64,000 nucleotides of DNA. It comes from Lutjanus erythropterus (taxonomy: Eukaryota; Chordata; Actinopteri; Lutjaniformes; Lutjanidae). The stretch is taken from contig CM034608.1 of assembly GCA_020091685.1 (NCBI GenBank), forward strand, positions 3,281,590-3,345,589. Reading direction: 5' to 3'. Below, piece after piece: positions 24,543 through 36,560 of the stretch. A program made the translations under genes and the position numbers. Numbering within the stretch: position 1 is the first letter of the stretch; each line of letters begins with the position of its first letter. The notes under the pieces are model-generated. The model saw only the letters and a list, made by a program, of their open reading frames with translations, was not told the DNA's origin and did not search any database.

Positions 24543-25530
24543 TAGTGATGTGTCGGTCGCGAACGATCCGGATCTTAGAGCCGGCTCTTTGAAGTGAACG
24601 ACGGGAACCGGCTCTTGATTGGGAGCCAATTTGTTTTTTTCTCCTCTTTTTTTCTGTTAAAGTCGCACATGATTGGTGGCGTGTGTGTGTCCACACTGAG
24701 TAGAAGGGGGAGGGGAGGGGTTATAGACACACAACACAGTGAGCACATAAGCAAGTGGGAGGGAGACGAGAGAGAACATGCGCTACAGACAGAGACAACA
24801 CGCTTGAAAGGTGAGAAAATACACTTGTTTGAGATGAACTGCGCCTCGCCTGGAAAGTAGAGGAGATCAGGCGGCCGCAGCAGGAAGTGGAGACGAAAAT
24901 CTACAGTAAAGTTGGACAGTTTTCAACAGAGTTAAGAGAGAATAGAGGAAGAGACCACCTGTAGGTTACCTGTAGTCTGCAGACCACGTTCATAGCTGAA
25001 GAAATAAAGTGCGTTCTTGATCGCTGATTGAAGTTAAAATAGAAGAGATCCCCCTTCTGATACATGTAACATCTGTTCTTTTATCTGCCTTGTAAAACCA
25101 AGTCATATATAAGTCATATATATAATCTTTATTATTATCAGACAAAATATCTGCTTGTTGACAGATTAAAACTTCATTGCACAACAGAAGACTGATATAT
25201 CCAGTGTTAAATATTAAAATTACACAGAAAATTAGTAATTAATATAATATGTGGTGTTTGTTGTCAAAATTAAGCACTCTGCTTAATATTGTAGTACTCT
25301 CCTCCATGTTGAGTATATTGAGTGTATAAATAAAGCCATATAAATAATAAACATTTGATATAATGTATGTTTTTTACATTAGTAATTCATTTTACATTAT
25401 TTTGGGTAATAAATTAATTTGAGCAACAAAAAATCTGAGGAGCCACTTGGGAGCCGAAAGAGACGGCTCTTTTTAGGGAGCCGAGCCAAAAGAACCAGCT
25501 CGCTAAAAAGAGCCGAAATTCCCATCACTA
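24543..25530. mobile_element. Complete non-autonomous hAT element with 8-bp TSD
   Basis: TAGTGATG at 24543 and CATCACTA ending at 25530 form perfect 8-bp inverted termini. TTTGGGAA flanks both ends (24535-24542 and 25531-25538). Subterminal regions carry many GGCTCTT / AAGAGCC motifs in both orientations, as in the common fish family starting TAGTGATGGGAATTTCGGCT. The 988 bp has no transposase. Confidence 0.95.
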
Positions 25531-25765
25531 TTTGGGAAAGTGGAAATAATCTCCTGTAGATCTGGGAAGTGTGCAGCATTGCTGTCACTGATTTTTCTCT
25601 CAAATATTCGAAGCTTCACAACATGATTATAACTGTGCATACATTTGCAATAACATTCAACACGTTCATATAGCCAGTGACGTCAGTCATATAATTATCA
25701 GCCTGGTATCACAGCAGTCCATGAAATGTATGTTATAGGTTTGCGTACATAGTCTACATGAAAAC

Positions 25766-25792
25766 ATTTATTTATTTATTTATTTATTTATA
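25766..25792. repeat. ATTT microsatellite
   Basis: About six ATTT units. Confidence 0.95.
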
Positions 25793-26366
25793 AAATGGCT
25801 TTCTGGCATAAAGGTTGCAGACCCCTGTCCCACATGCATGGAAGGGGAGGGTGAGGCAAGGTGTTTATAATCTGCTAGATACCACTAAATCATACACACT
25901 GGCCTTTTAAGGAAGTAGTTCTTTTAACACAAACCACAGTCTTTTCCTGAACCCACTCAAGAAGCTACTTTTGTTGCTGAAACCTAACCAAGGCCTTTAT
26001 TTTGAAAGTGTAACCAGACATTGCATATATATGATTTCTAAATATCATGACAAAAAAAAAGAGAGAAAGAAACCTGTCCATGCATACAAATCTAACAGAT
26101 TAAATTTTGAGACTATTTCACAAACTGTCATGATAGTGTGTTGCATATTTTACCCAGTTATCATTTTTATCACATGGCCTGAGTGTGGTAGAACTCTTAT
26201 AATGAGCCGTTCACTCAAGAAGACAGGGAGACACTTTGTCTGTTCTTGTAAGCTCTTAAAAAGCCAGTTAGTTTTTGGGGGTTGAGGTAATTATATCACA
26301 CACACAGTTCACAAAGATCAAGACACATTTCATTGTCTTTTTAAAAAAGACTCTGTCCAGACTTGA

Positions 26367-26393
26367 TGTTGTTGTTGTTGTTGTTGTTGTTGT
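26367..26393. repeat. GTT microsatellite
   Basis: Eight to nine GTT units. Confidence 0.95.
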
Positions 26394-26764
26394 TTGTTTC
26401 TCTTTGTGTTCAGTGGGCTCAGATTCTGAGGTTACATAAAGCTTCTGTCTCAGTGAGACTCTAACAGAGGGGTCCGGACAGGTACGCTCCTTGCCTGTCA
26501 CAGCTCGTCAGCTGCCGCCGCGGTGTGATGCGATGACTCGTTCACCGCGCTGTAAGAAGTGATGGTCCTCACTGCTTTCATTTCACAGAGGGACAGATTT
26601 AGCTGTTGTAAATCTGCAACAAAGTGTGACCTTGAAATCATAAGGTTCTCTCTGATTTTCGCCAAAAAATTATGCTCCTTATTCACATGGAACTATATTA
26701 TGGATATTTATTTTGACTGAGCACAGGAGACCAATCAGGTTCTGTGCCTTGTCATGTCACCTCA

Positions 26765-26840
26765 CAGACAAGTCAAATTTCATTTATATACCCCAGTATC
26801 ACACATGACAATAAATTTGCCTCAGGGGACTTTACACACT
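26765..26840 (-). mobile_element. LINE 3' tail fragment
   Basis: AGTCAAATTTCATTTATATA, then CAGTATCACACATGACA, then AAATTTGCCTCAGGGGACTT is the reversed 3' end of a common fish LINE. Confidence 0.6.
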
Positions 26841-27134
26841 CTCACAGCTTTGTGGCAGAGGTTAAAGAAGTTAAAAAAGAATATAAAATGTTGCGAATAT
26901 AAATTTTTGAAACCTCCAAAGTTATAATTTTATCAAAAATATTATCTTTCTAAAAAGCTTAAAACTTATTATTTCACAGATTTGCATGAATCCTAGATAT
27001 TTTCAGGTTTCTAGTTAGCTAATTCTTAAACATCTCAGTGATTTGAGGCTAATTCTATTATTGCAGGAAACAAAGTGATGTGCTTAGTTTGTCGATGCAA
27101 AAAAAGTAGTCAATAAGTAAATTTGGAAGCAAAG

Positions 27135-28240
27135 GAAGAGCAGGAGTGTAAGGAAAGTTTAATTTGTGTAGCACATTTCAACAAGGCAATTCAAAGTTCT
27201 TTACATAAAATATAAAAAGCATCAAAACAAAACTTTAAAGTAACATAAAACAATAATAAAAAGGCATTTCAGCATGATTTAAGAGTTATATAGACAAAAG
27301 AAGATAAAACAGGAAAATAAAAGCTACAGTGCAGTTTAAGCCTCATAGCTGGTTTCATGAAAGGTGGAGGCAAACAGAAAAGACTTCAGCCTTGATTTAA
27401 AATTACTGAGAGCTGCAGCAGATCTGCAGTTCGTTCCAGATATGTGCATAAAAACTAAATGCTGCCTCTCCGTGTTTAGTTTTGACTTTGTGGGGACAGA
27501 AAGTAGACCTGTCCCAGACGACCTGAGAGGCCTGGATGGTTTATAACATAGCTGAACATCATAATAAATGTATTTTGGCTCAAAACCATTCATTGCTTTA
27601 TAAACCAACAGCTGTAATTTAAAATCAATTCTCTGGTAGATGGGAAGCCAGCACAAAAAACCTCGGAACTGCAGTGATGTGATCCACTTCTGACTCGGCT
27701 TTTTTAGAGAGACCTGTGAAGAAACCATTACAGTAGTAGTTTTTTTCCCCGATCCTGCTGAACGCAAGTCCTTTAATTCTTGATATATTCTTCAGGTGGT
27801 TGGAGGCTGACTTTGTAATTATTTTAAAGTGGCTGTTGAAATTCATTTGAGTCCATGGCCACATCCAGATTTCTGGCCTGGTTATTTTTAACATTACTGA
27901 CTGAAGCTGGGTGTTGACTTTTATTCATTCTTCCTTGGCTCCAAAAACATTTACGTAATTTTTATCTTTGTTCAACTGAAGAAAATTCTGGCACATCAAA
28001 TTGTTGCTTTGTTCAGTGTAACTGCTGAGAGCTTTGATGGGATTATAGTCCCCTGGTGATATAGTTATACAAATCTGTGTCATCTGCATAATTATGGCAA
28101 CAAGTTTTGTTGTTTTCTATAATCTGAGTTTATGGGAGCATGTAGATATTAAACAGAAGAGGCCCCACAATCAAACCTTGGAGAACTCCACAGGCCATTT
28201 TTATCCACTCAGATCTGCAGTTATCAGTAGAAACGTATAG
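27135..28240 (-). mobile_element. L2/Rex-type LINE, reverse-transcriptase half with 3' end
   Basis: Minus-strand frames, broken by frameshifts and stops, give the RT core box HNYADDTDLY near 28110-28080, and after a frameshift SPGDY and MCQNFLQLNK. The C-terminal part IDFKLQLLVYKAMNG and YKPSRPLRSSGTGLLSVP spans about 27650-27490, ending FKSRLKSFLF near 27370. The 3' UTR has a CTTTGAATTGCC-type tail at 27205-27140. It is 5'-truncated near 28240. Confidence 0.85.
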
Positions 28241-29430
28241 AATGAAGATAGTAGAGGAACTGTCACAGAGAAAGGTGGAATAAGGAGAGTTAACATAAGA
28301 TTACTAGGTAATTTAGCAAGGAATATTTCTGATTCTTTGTTATTGTATATCATAAAAACTTATTATTTTGAGTTTCATTGCTGATTAAAGTAATTTTGTG
28401 TCTAAACTGTTGTCTCTTGTCAAAGTATGATAGAAGCAGCCTATACGTACCTGTAAAATAACCATACAGATCATCTGTGTTCGACAAAGTCACACCCAGG
28501 AGACTTCTCTTACTTATGTCTCATACCTAAAATAACTAACTTACTAACATATTTATTTTCACCTCAAAAATGTGTCTTCCTAAATCTAATCGAGTAGTTG
28601 TGGCCTGGTCATAAAATGACGGGACCGGACACAGAATAAAATTTTATGTGGGTCTTTATTCCCCGACTGAACTTATAAAAAACATAAGAACAGCGTTAAT
28701 ACTGTTGATTGAGGATTGTAGATAATTACAGTGATAATTGTAAAGGATGGCTACCTTGCTTTTCCGTACACAAAACTGGTACTCTAACTGTTAACTCTTG
28801 TACTCTGATAACTTTGATCCAAAAAAAAACCCATTAATACATCTGCACCCTGCTGCCCCGCTGTTCAGTCTTTCCCTCAGCGTGGTGGAGAGATGACACA
28901 CTAAACACGTTTTAACAGTCTTAGTGGTCCAATGTTTCGCGGCTGTTTTGTTTACTTTCAGTGTCGTGTGTCTAAAGTCTCCTCAGACCTCTGTGCTCTC
29001 GCGGGTTTAGCCCTGCACTGCTCTTAAAGGGACAGTGTTACCTTAGTTGGAACAAACAATTTTTACACTATTTCTGCCTCAGTTCTTATCATATCGGGCT
29101 ATCAAATACCCTGTAAAACGTCTCTAATTCACCCGGCTACATAGTTTTACCTAACCAAACTGCAACAGTTGACAACAAAGCAAAGAAAGTCTGCTACAAA
29201 GGTCTGGTGCTGTCCAGTGGTCATATATGTTGTTCTGGGGTCACTGGCAAATGATTCATTCTGTTGTTTAGGTTGTTTAACTTTGTGCAAACAGATTGTC
29301 TTTGGCCCTTTCCTGTTTTAACATGACAAAGCTCTCGTGTAATCCATAATGAAGAATTTGTTTGAGTGAAATTGTCTTGAATGCACATGCAGGATTGTCA
29401 CCACACACAAAGATTTACCTGGCTTTTATA
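28241..29430. other. Intergenic; possible unclassified repeat at 28598-29035
   Basis: 28598-29035 is less AT-rich and contains TCTTAAAGGGACAGTG; it may be a dispersed repeat. The rest is unremarkable. Confidence 0.35.
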
Positions 29431-29434
29431 GGCT

Positions 29435-29895
29435 TACCTCTAATTTCCACCAGGCATGGCTACGCTGCGGCACTCAGGCCAATATACAGCCATTCTAGAC
29501 AATGCTTGTGTTTCCACCAGAAACCAAGTCTGTTTTTGACAGATGCCACGCCAATTAGAGCAGAGCAGATTGAATGGGTAGGAAGTTGAGCACGGAAAAG
29601 GCAGGGAGAATCCGGTTAATTTTCAAAATAAAAGACCCCGTGCACTCACGATCATAAAGACAGACAGAAAATATACTATTTAAGTACGTAGCCTGCTTAT
29701 CCATGGTAGAAGCACAAAGAGCAAGGAAAGAGGACTTAATCAACAAAATCAGAGCAAGTAAACATAATCAGACGGGCAAACGCACTGCTGCTAAAACGCT
29801 TCTGAAGCACTGCTGGTGGAAATTGCAGCTGCTCGTATGATGAACAAACCCGCAGCGCACATGCGACATCACAAAGCCGCATCTGGTGGGAATCC
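29435..29895. mobile_element. Candidate TIR element with TTTCCACCAG ends
   Basis: TTTCCACCAGGCATGGC near the left and CTGGTGGAAATTGCAGC near the right are opposed, and GTGTTTCCACCAGAAACC lies inside. It reads like a non-autonomous Harbinger-type element. No TSD established. Confidence 0.4.
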
Positions 29896-30599
29896 TGGGT
29901 TAGCCAGCATTGTTTGCTCATTTAACAAGAGCTTAAATGCAATGGACATTCATTTATATGTAAAAGTCCCAAACTGCAGCTTTAAGTTCAGTACACAAAA
30001 ATGTAAGTTACTGGTACTGCAATAAGATCACCTATTCTACTCATATTTTAAGATAGAAGATTTTTTTTTTCAGTTTCATTTTATGTTCATTCATCAAAGT
30101 AAAATGTTTAAGTTGACAAAACTCAAAAAGTGTCTTGTAGTTTGTGGTTTTAAGTCATTTAAAGATTACAGACACATGCAGGGCCTGACATGAAAAAACC
30201 CAATATATCCATGTTATACATGGTCAAACACAACTGGATAGAAAAATATGTACAGTGTTAATAATTATCAATGCACAGGGGACCACAGTGTATTTAAACC
30301 TTGCCCTGCTTTCAGAATTATTTACATATAAAATTGATTGCAACTGTATAATTACAGTATTTGGAAAAGGAGGTTGATTCTCCATGGAGCGCTAAACTCA
30401 TAATCCAGACAGCATATTCCAAAAACTTGAAAAGGTAGCACATCTCAAGTCTTCAAGTCAAGGGGGACTTAGGTACGCCTGTCACCGGCCTGGCACCGTT
30501 TTGTCGTTCAGGTATCAGGATGTGTCGTTCAAATAGTACTTCTGCATTTTAACAAGACATGTTCATTTTTGCAGAACTGATTTTCCAAGTTTGGTGTGG

Positions 30600-30830
30600 T
30601 GAGGAATCAGTTTCGGAATAAAAGGAATTATAATAACAATCAGTCAGTTTTTTGCAGGCACTTGACTGTGGATTGACAGGAGCTGGATGGGACAGGAGCC
30701 ATTCTTCAGGGTTTGGGTCAGGACAGGATTTTCTTTTATACTTTGCCATGCAATTGGTACGAGACAGGGATATTTTTGTGGGAGTGGGTTGAGACAAAAG
30801 TGAAAATCCACTCCTGTGTTATGCCCTTTT
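30600..30830 (+). repeat. GGGACAGGA-type dispersed repeat, copy 1
   Basis: It shares GACAGGATTTTCTTTTATAC, CTTTGCCATG, then GGGATATTTTTGTGGGAGTG and CCACTCCTGTG with 58570-58720. Confidence 0.75.
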
Positions 30831-30879
30831 TAGGATGAAGAAAAAACTAGATGTACACTTTTTACAGCAAACGCGCTTC

Positions 30880-31260
30880 GATGGACATTTTTTACAGCGT
30901 GGGGTTGAGGGCGTTTCCTCCACTGAAGAAGAACAACTGACCCTGGAGTGTCCCGGCCCCGTGCTGAGACAAGAGTTCAAGAGGTCACGGCAGACCGCGA
31001 CCCTCCTCCTCTTCCTTCTCTTCCTCGTCCCCGCTCCGTCCGCACGCATCACTTCCTGCAGGCGTTGGGTTTGCTTTTTTTTCCCTCTCTAAATAACAAC
31101 AGCAGCTCATTCTTCAGTCTGAGGAGCAGATTTGGCTGCCGGGACGTCAGTCTGGATTAAACTGCACTGAGGTCCGATCTCGTTTTAGCTCTGACCTCCG
31201 GGCTCCGGCACACATCAGACAGTCTGCTTTCCGAAAACTCCCTGCGTCCATGTTGGAGGA
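30880..31260. other. GC-rich, CpG-containing block
   Basis: The contrast with AT-rich flanks is marked (e.g. CGCACGCATCAC, GCCGGGACGTCAG). Short frames exist on both strands. A plus frame has a hydrophobic run LLLFLLFLVPAPSA, but no start context, splice signal or family supports a gene. It may be a CpG island or the unshared part of a repeat. Confidence 0.35.
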
Positions 31261-32185
31261 AGAGTCCAGTTAGCAGAGGCAGACTTCACCTTCAGGCAGA
31301 CACAAAGTCCCCAAGGCTCCTATGGAAATATTAATGAGATATAAACTGACTTCTCATTTAAAGCTGTGACCCCAAACTGGATTCACCTGCAGTCCTCAGC
31401 TGGTTTCACTCTGATCAGCTCATCTCTGGCACAAAAAGTTTCTTTCTGCTGAAGAGTGAAAACATATTGGACTCAGGAGAAATCTGTAATATATTTACTG
31501 TAATGAATCATAAAACGACCATGATATGATATCAGAGATCAAGGAAACAAGCTACGTTGGAACACTTATGTCTCTGACATCAGCGTTGCAGCTGCAGTGT
31601 CCCACATTGGAATTTCGATTTTAGACCAGAATAACTTTTAGTTTGCCTGTTTCACATGAATTAATTAGATTTCAAATTAATGCCGAATGCTCACAAAGTT
31701 AGTGAGCATCTGTTTATGAGTTGCAAGAAATCATTAATAATCTTGTAGAAGGCGTAGGTGTTTATAACTGTTAAAGTGAGGAAAATGTGAATGGAGTTTG
31801 GCAGGCAGTGAGACAGCCACTTCATCGTCCAGAGTGATTTCAGAGCAGTGGGCTTTTGTTTTCAGGATAACAGGCTTGACTTTGCATTGACAGAAAAGTG
31901 ACAGTGTTAGAAACGGCTGATCAGTTTACAGTGGAGGACTCGTCCTCACAATGTTGCGCACATCCTGCGCTCCTGCAGTGTTCCTGCAGTGCTCCTGCAG
32001 AGCTCCTGCAGTGTTGCAGTCTGGGGAGGAGAGGGCGGAGGGAAACAATTTGCTTCAACCATAGATCATATATTCATTAAATATTACATTTTGTCAACCT
32101 ATTTAATATACAGTCTGTGGCTCCAACTCACTATTTGAACTGCTGCACTCATTTCTGCATTAATTAAATATTAATATAAACAAAT
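31261..32185. other. Intergenic, nothing recognised
   Basis: A short TGCTCCTGCAG repeat at 31969-32010 is the only structure seen. Confidence 0.5.
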
Positions 32186-32189
32186 TCCA

Positions 32190-32630
32190 ATTTTGTGGTG
32201 AAAATCTATTTATTTATTTAAGGAATTATATATATACGAAATATGTTTTGGTCTGCTTTAATTTTTTTTTTTAATTTCCAAACATTCTAAACAAAATCTA
32301 AAACTCACAATTCCTACTGATAAAATAAGTATAAAAATGTGCTATTATAATAATCTTTGTTTTAATTTTTTGTTTTTGTTTTTTGTGAAAATATTGGCTC
32401 TTTAAAGTTTTGTCCCAGATTTCCGTCAACTCTACAAGATTTTTACAAAAACATGATTTAATGAGGCATAAAAATGCTTAACTATACCCTAAGGACCCCT
32501 GTCTCACTTCCTGGTTTAAAAAAAAGCAGGAATGCTGCTAAAGCACTGGGAAACTTTATATTTTTCAGCAAATTTATGAAGCAATAAAGAGATGTGTCTC
32601 AAGCATAACACATTTAACAGGGCTTAATAA
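32190..32630 (+). repeat. Dispersed repeat, left member of outer mirror pair
   Basis: It is the inverse of 39590-40010. Shared phrases: TTTGGTTTGCTTTAATTTTT-like start, ACAAGATTTTTACAAAAACATG, GCATAAAAATG, CCCTGTCTCACTTCCTGGTT and AGATGTGTCT. Confidence 0.75.
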
Positions 32631-32837
32631 AGTATATTTTAATTGTCAAATCCCGACTTCACGTTCAGTTATGAACAACAAAACACACAACAGGAAAATG
32701 AATTAATATATTAAAAACTAAAATAAAAGAAAATGGAGATTTGAAATTGATTTAAAAGCAGAGGAGAGAATGACGAAAATAGATGAACCAGTCAAAATAT
32801 TTGTCTTCATTAAACCTCATTAAACCAGTAAGATTTA

Positions 32838-32845
<8 letters not shown>

Positions 32846-32905
<60 letters not shown>
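32846..32905. repeat. GT microsatellite
   Basis: About 28 GT units with one TT interruption. Confidence 0.97.
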
Positions 32906-32906
<1 letters not shown>

Positions 32907-32982
32907 TCTTCACAGCAGTGTGTGTCGATGCGTTCAGACAGCTGCCGTTTCCTCGCGGCTACACTGGTCGATGCCTGCAGAT

Positions 32983-33053
<71 letters not shown>
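32983..33053. repeat. CA microsatellite
   Basis: About 35 uninterrupted CA units, 78 bp after a GT array of similar length, so the two can pair as one long hairpin. Confidence 0.97.
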
Positions 33054-33054
<1 letters not shown>

Positions 33055-33256
33055 CCTATATACTGTATGTGGGCTGACAGTGTGTTGCAGACTCTGGACC
33101 TACACTGTAAAAACACATTGTTAGACAGATCTTAAAAATTAACATCATTGACCTTGAAAGAATAACTCTGGATGTTTGGACAGTCTGTGTTTTTATACTC
33201 AGGAAACAAACTGCAGCAGGAAATTCACAACTGCAACACACACACAGAGCCACAAC

Positions 33257-34485
33257 TAAAGATGGGAAGTTACTAAGTGCAATTACTTGTACATACATGT
33301 TACTGTACTGAAGTAGATTTTTCAGGTATCTGTACTTCACTTGAATATTTTGTTTTTCAGACACCTTTTTGCTTTTGCTCCCTACATTTGAACATAAATA
33401 TCTGTAATTTCTAGTCCTTACATTGCTCATTACTTCAGCTTTGATGCATTGAGAGTAATAACTGATTCTTTTTATTTCTCATCATTGAGTGCTGCCTTTC
33501 CAACATCAGGACTGATTTCAGTGTAAGTGGATGACAGTAACACACACAAGAGGCAGACAAGATGTAAGACGTAACAAGATGAAAACAGATCACAAAAGAC
33601 ACACAGATGTAACAAGACAAGAAAGATGTACCAAACGAAAAACAATGTAACAGGACTAAAGGTGACATAAAAAGATGCAACAAGACAGAAAAAACATTTA
33701 AAAAGACAAATAGAGACAGACTTGATGTAACAAAGTAAAAAAGATGAGAAAGGCGTAACAGGACCAAAAATGACATAAAAAGTCTTTACAAGACGAAAAG
33801 ATGTAACAAGACAAAATGCAACAAGACCAAATGTGATGTAACAAAACAAAAAATGACAAAACAGACATAAAAATACAAAAAAGATCTACAAAGACAAAAA
33901 ATGACATGAAAGACGTAGCAAAAAGACAAAAAAGATGTAACAAGATTCAAAAGATGCAACAAGACCAAACATGATGTAACAAAACAACAACGATATAACA
34001 AGACCCCAAAAAAAGACATAAAAGACGTAACAAAGAGACGAAAAACATGTAAAAAAAATGATAAATGACAAAAATTCATGTAACAAGACAAAAAGTAACA
34101 GAACAAAAATAATATAACAAGACAAAATAGATGTAATGAGAGAAAAAAAATACAACAAGACAAAAATGACAGAAACAAAAATGGAAAAAATGTAACAAGA
34201 CCAAACAAGACATAACAAGACAAAAAATTATGTAAGAGACGGAGAGGGAGATTCAACTGTGGAGAAAAGGTGAGCATCAGTTAGCCTTGCACAGAAACAG
34301 CTGGTTTAAATGTCCTTCAGAGGATGACTTCTTAACTTTTATACTCTGAGAACATGTCAGAGTCTGTACTTTTTCACTTTTACTGCAGTAAAAAAGTTGC
34401 TTCTATTGTACCAGAACTTTTTTTTTTTTTTTAACACGAGTATCTGTACTGAGTAGAGAATGTGTGGATTTTTGCAACCTCTGGT
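33257..34485 (+). mobile_element. hAT-type non-autonomous element with internal minisatellite, copy D
   Basis: It starts near CTAAAGATGGGAAGTTACTA and ends TTTGCAACCTCTG. The array at about 33555-34240 has units like GATGTAACAAGACAAAAA. No perfect TSD. The 60 bp before it (33197-33256) match the flank of copy E. The long Leu/Phe/Val-rich minus frames here (up to 163 codons) are array shadows. Confidence 0.85.
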
Positions 34486-34802
34486 AAGAAATGAGAGACA
34501 AAACCCACAGCCCTGCTCCAAAACAATGCTCAGCTCAACCTGATGTGCTGCAAAAGCTGGAAGATACCCAGTAGTAGTTATGTGCGTCCTGCTAGTTGTG
34601 CTTACATGTTACACTGAAGCCATTTTTACAAAACTCATCATACAGTCTGTGTTACCAACATGCATCTTGGCTACACAGTTAATCACGCTCACAAAACTCA
34701 CTCAAAACCCCAAAACATTTCATGCATGTCTCAGAATAAGCTTGCTGACCCAAAGCGAAGGCAACAGTTCTCACTCAGAAAGCGTGTACTGTCACTCATA
34801 AC

Positions 34803-35023
34803 TACGGTGGCCGACAAGGACAAACATGCTGCATATACAAAAACACTGCATATCCAGTCATACAGTGGAGGTGCTCCAGGCCTCTAGGGGCAGTGCTGAG
34901 CTCCGCTATATGACTGGATATGCAGTGTTTTCTTTTTGCTTTTGTTTTCTTATTTGCAGCACGCTTCTGTACATGCAGCTCCTTTCTGTATATGTCGCAC
35001 GTTTGCCCTTGTCAGCCACCGTA
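34803..35023. mobile_element. Small hairpin MITE with 6-bp flanking repeat
   Basis: Termini TACGGTGGCCGACAAGG and CCTTGTCAGCCACCGTA are inverted. CATAAC flanks both ends (34797-34802 and 35024-35029). Inside, AACACTGCATATCCAGTCAT and ATGACTGGATATGCAGTGTT form a 20-bp perfect hairpin arm pair. Confidence 0.9.
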
Positions 35024-35654
35024 CATAACACACTGAACTAAAACACATTAACAACAAGGAGCATTACATCAAAGAACATACAGTTTTTCACTTGAATTTT
35101 TCACATTAATCAGTATTTATTATAGAATAAGAATACTTTTAACTTTTAACTTATCGATTATTAACTTATATAACTTATATAAAACAAGTCCAAATCAGAA
35201 CTTTGGTAATTTACTCTTTTATTTTCCTATATCTTTGCACATGGTACACTAATTTACTTGTGACAAATAAAGGTGAAACAAAAAAACTGAAATTGCAGGG
35301 CTGCAATAGAGTAATAATTACTAAAAAACAAACAAACAAACAAAAATTCAACAGCATGTATAATATAATCACTCAGGGTCTGGTCCTTTCTCTCTCCTGT
35401 CATCAACATCACATCTTATGTTTTTCTCTGGTGATGCATCTTGAAATTTCTAGTCCAACCCGCTCACTCCTCCTTCATCCATGTTTCCAAACAAAAGCAT
35501 TCTGAAGTTGTTCCCTTTTGTCTTAAACTGCAATCAGCTGTGTTTGGATTATTTCATTTTATTGTAAATATTCTGCTAAGATTATATTTCATTATTATAT
35601 ATTTATATTGTATTTCGAGTTTTGCAGCTGGCGGAGTCTGAATGGCAAAAGAGT

Positions 35655-36050
35655 TGATTGATTTTGGTCAGTGAATGAAATTTTGTGTGAAAGCAATGAA
35701 AAAAGATTCACATTTTGGTCCACATAGACTTCTGTCACACTGAGTGTGTGAAGAGTTTAAAGAACGTGACTTCAGTTTTGACCGATGCATGTTAGCAATC
35801 GAAAAAAAAATTAACAGACAAAAACAAACAACAAAGGGCTGCAATAATGATGTAATCACAAAAAATACATCACTTAAACTGTACAGTAGAGTGCATTATT
35901 TCGGAAAAAAGTCATTGAATGGATTTTGTGTAAAAGTAATGGAAAATGATTCATAGACTTTATTAAGTGTGTGAAGAGTTTTGTCGATGTAATTTCAGTT
36001 TTGACCAATGCATGTCAGAAACTGAAAATCAAAAAATCAATATCTATATC
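35655..36050. repeat. Tandem duplication, about 223-240 bp
   Basis: TTTTGTGTGAAAGCAATG, GTGTGTGAAGAGTTT and TTCAGTTTTGACCGATGCAT recur once with small changes (e.g. 35771 and 35994). Confidence 0.8.
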
Positions 36051-36174
36051 TACACTATCAACAGACAAAAAGAGGAAACAGAGGAAAAAAAAGTTGAATG
36101 GAAATGTTTGAGGTTGCAGAAAATGGCAATATAGTTCCAAAACAGATTCTCCTGCTCATTGATGTCAAGTGTGA

Positions 36175-36560
36175 ATTATCTGTCTAGAAAAACAAGGAAT
36201 GTCTGTCTGTCTGTCAGGGGGTCGGGGTGTTCCTCACATATCTCAAGAAATGCTCATCTGATCTGCTTCAATTTTGGCAGCTGTGTCACTGGGGACCTGA
36301 GTAAGAGCAGCGTTGAATTTGGTGCAATTTGGAAATTAATAAATTTCTAATAAACTGGTGAGCATCTGCTCTGTAGCTGTGGAGAATGGGACTCATCGAC
36401 GTCATGACAGTCAGCAGCGAACTTCATCCAGAAAACAAACTGCATTAAAATACATTGCTCACAAATTTCACCGTGGCCGTTCAGTTCGGCCTCATGTCCT
36501 GAAAACAAATCATATAAACTGCAGCCCAAAGCTCCGCCCACACCGTCCCAGCTGATTTCA
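36175..36560 (+). repeat. Teleost dispersed repeat (GTCTGTCTGTC / TTTGGCAG type)
   Basis: GGAATGTCTGTCTGTCTGTC, GGGGGTCGGGGTGTTCC, ATCTGCTTCAATTTTGGCAG and TTGAATTTGGTGCAATTTGG are landmarks of a repeat I recall from many fish loci. Confidence 0.65.

Noticed and set aside
30835-31092. Plus frame with a signal-peptide-like hydrophobic run
   Set aside because: No homologue recognised, frame starts inside a dispersed repeat, and no splice site or poly(A) signal supports it.
32783-33135. Frames encoding Val-Cys or His-Thr repeats
   Set aside because: GT/CA microsatellites read in frame; also at 12862-13207, 43910-44276, 57612-57885 and 61146-61419.
33786-34277. 163-codon minus-strand frame rich in Phe, Leu, Val
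   Set aside because: It reads across the GATGTAACAAGACAAAA array of the hAT-type copy D; the apparent membrane segments are a repeat artefact. The same holds for frames at 4537-4874, 7421-8143, 33472-33943 and 38391-38632.
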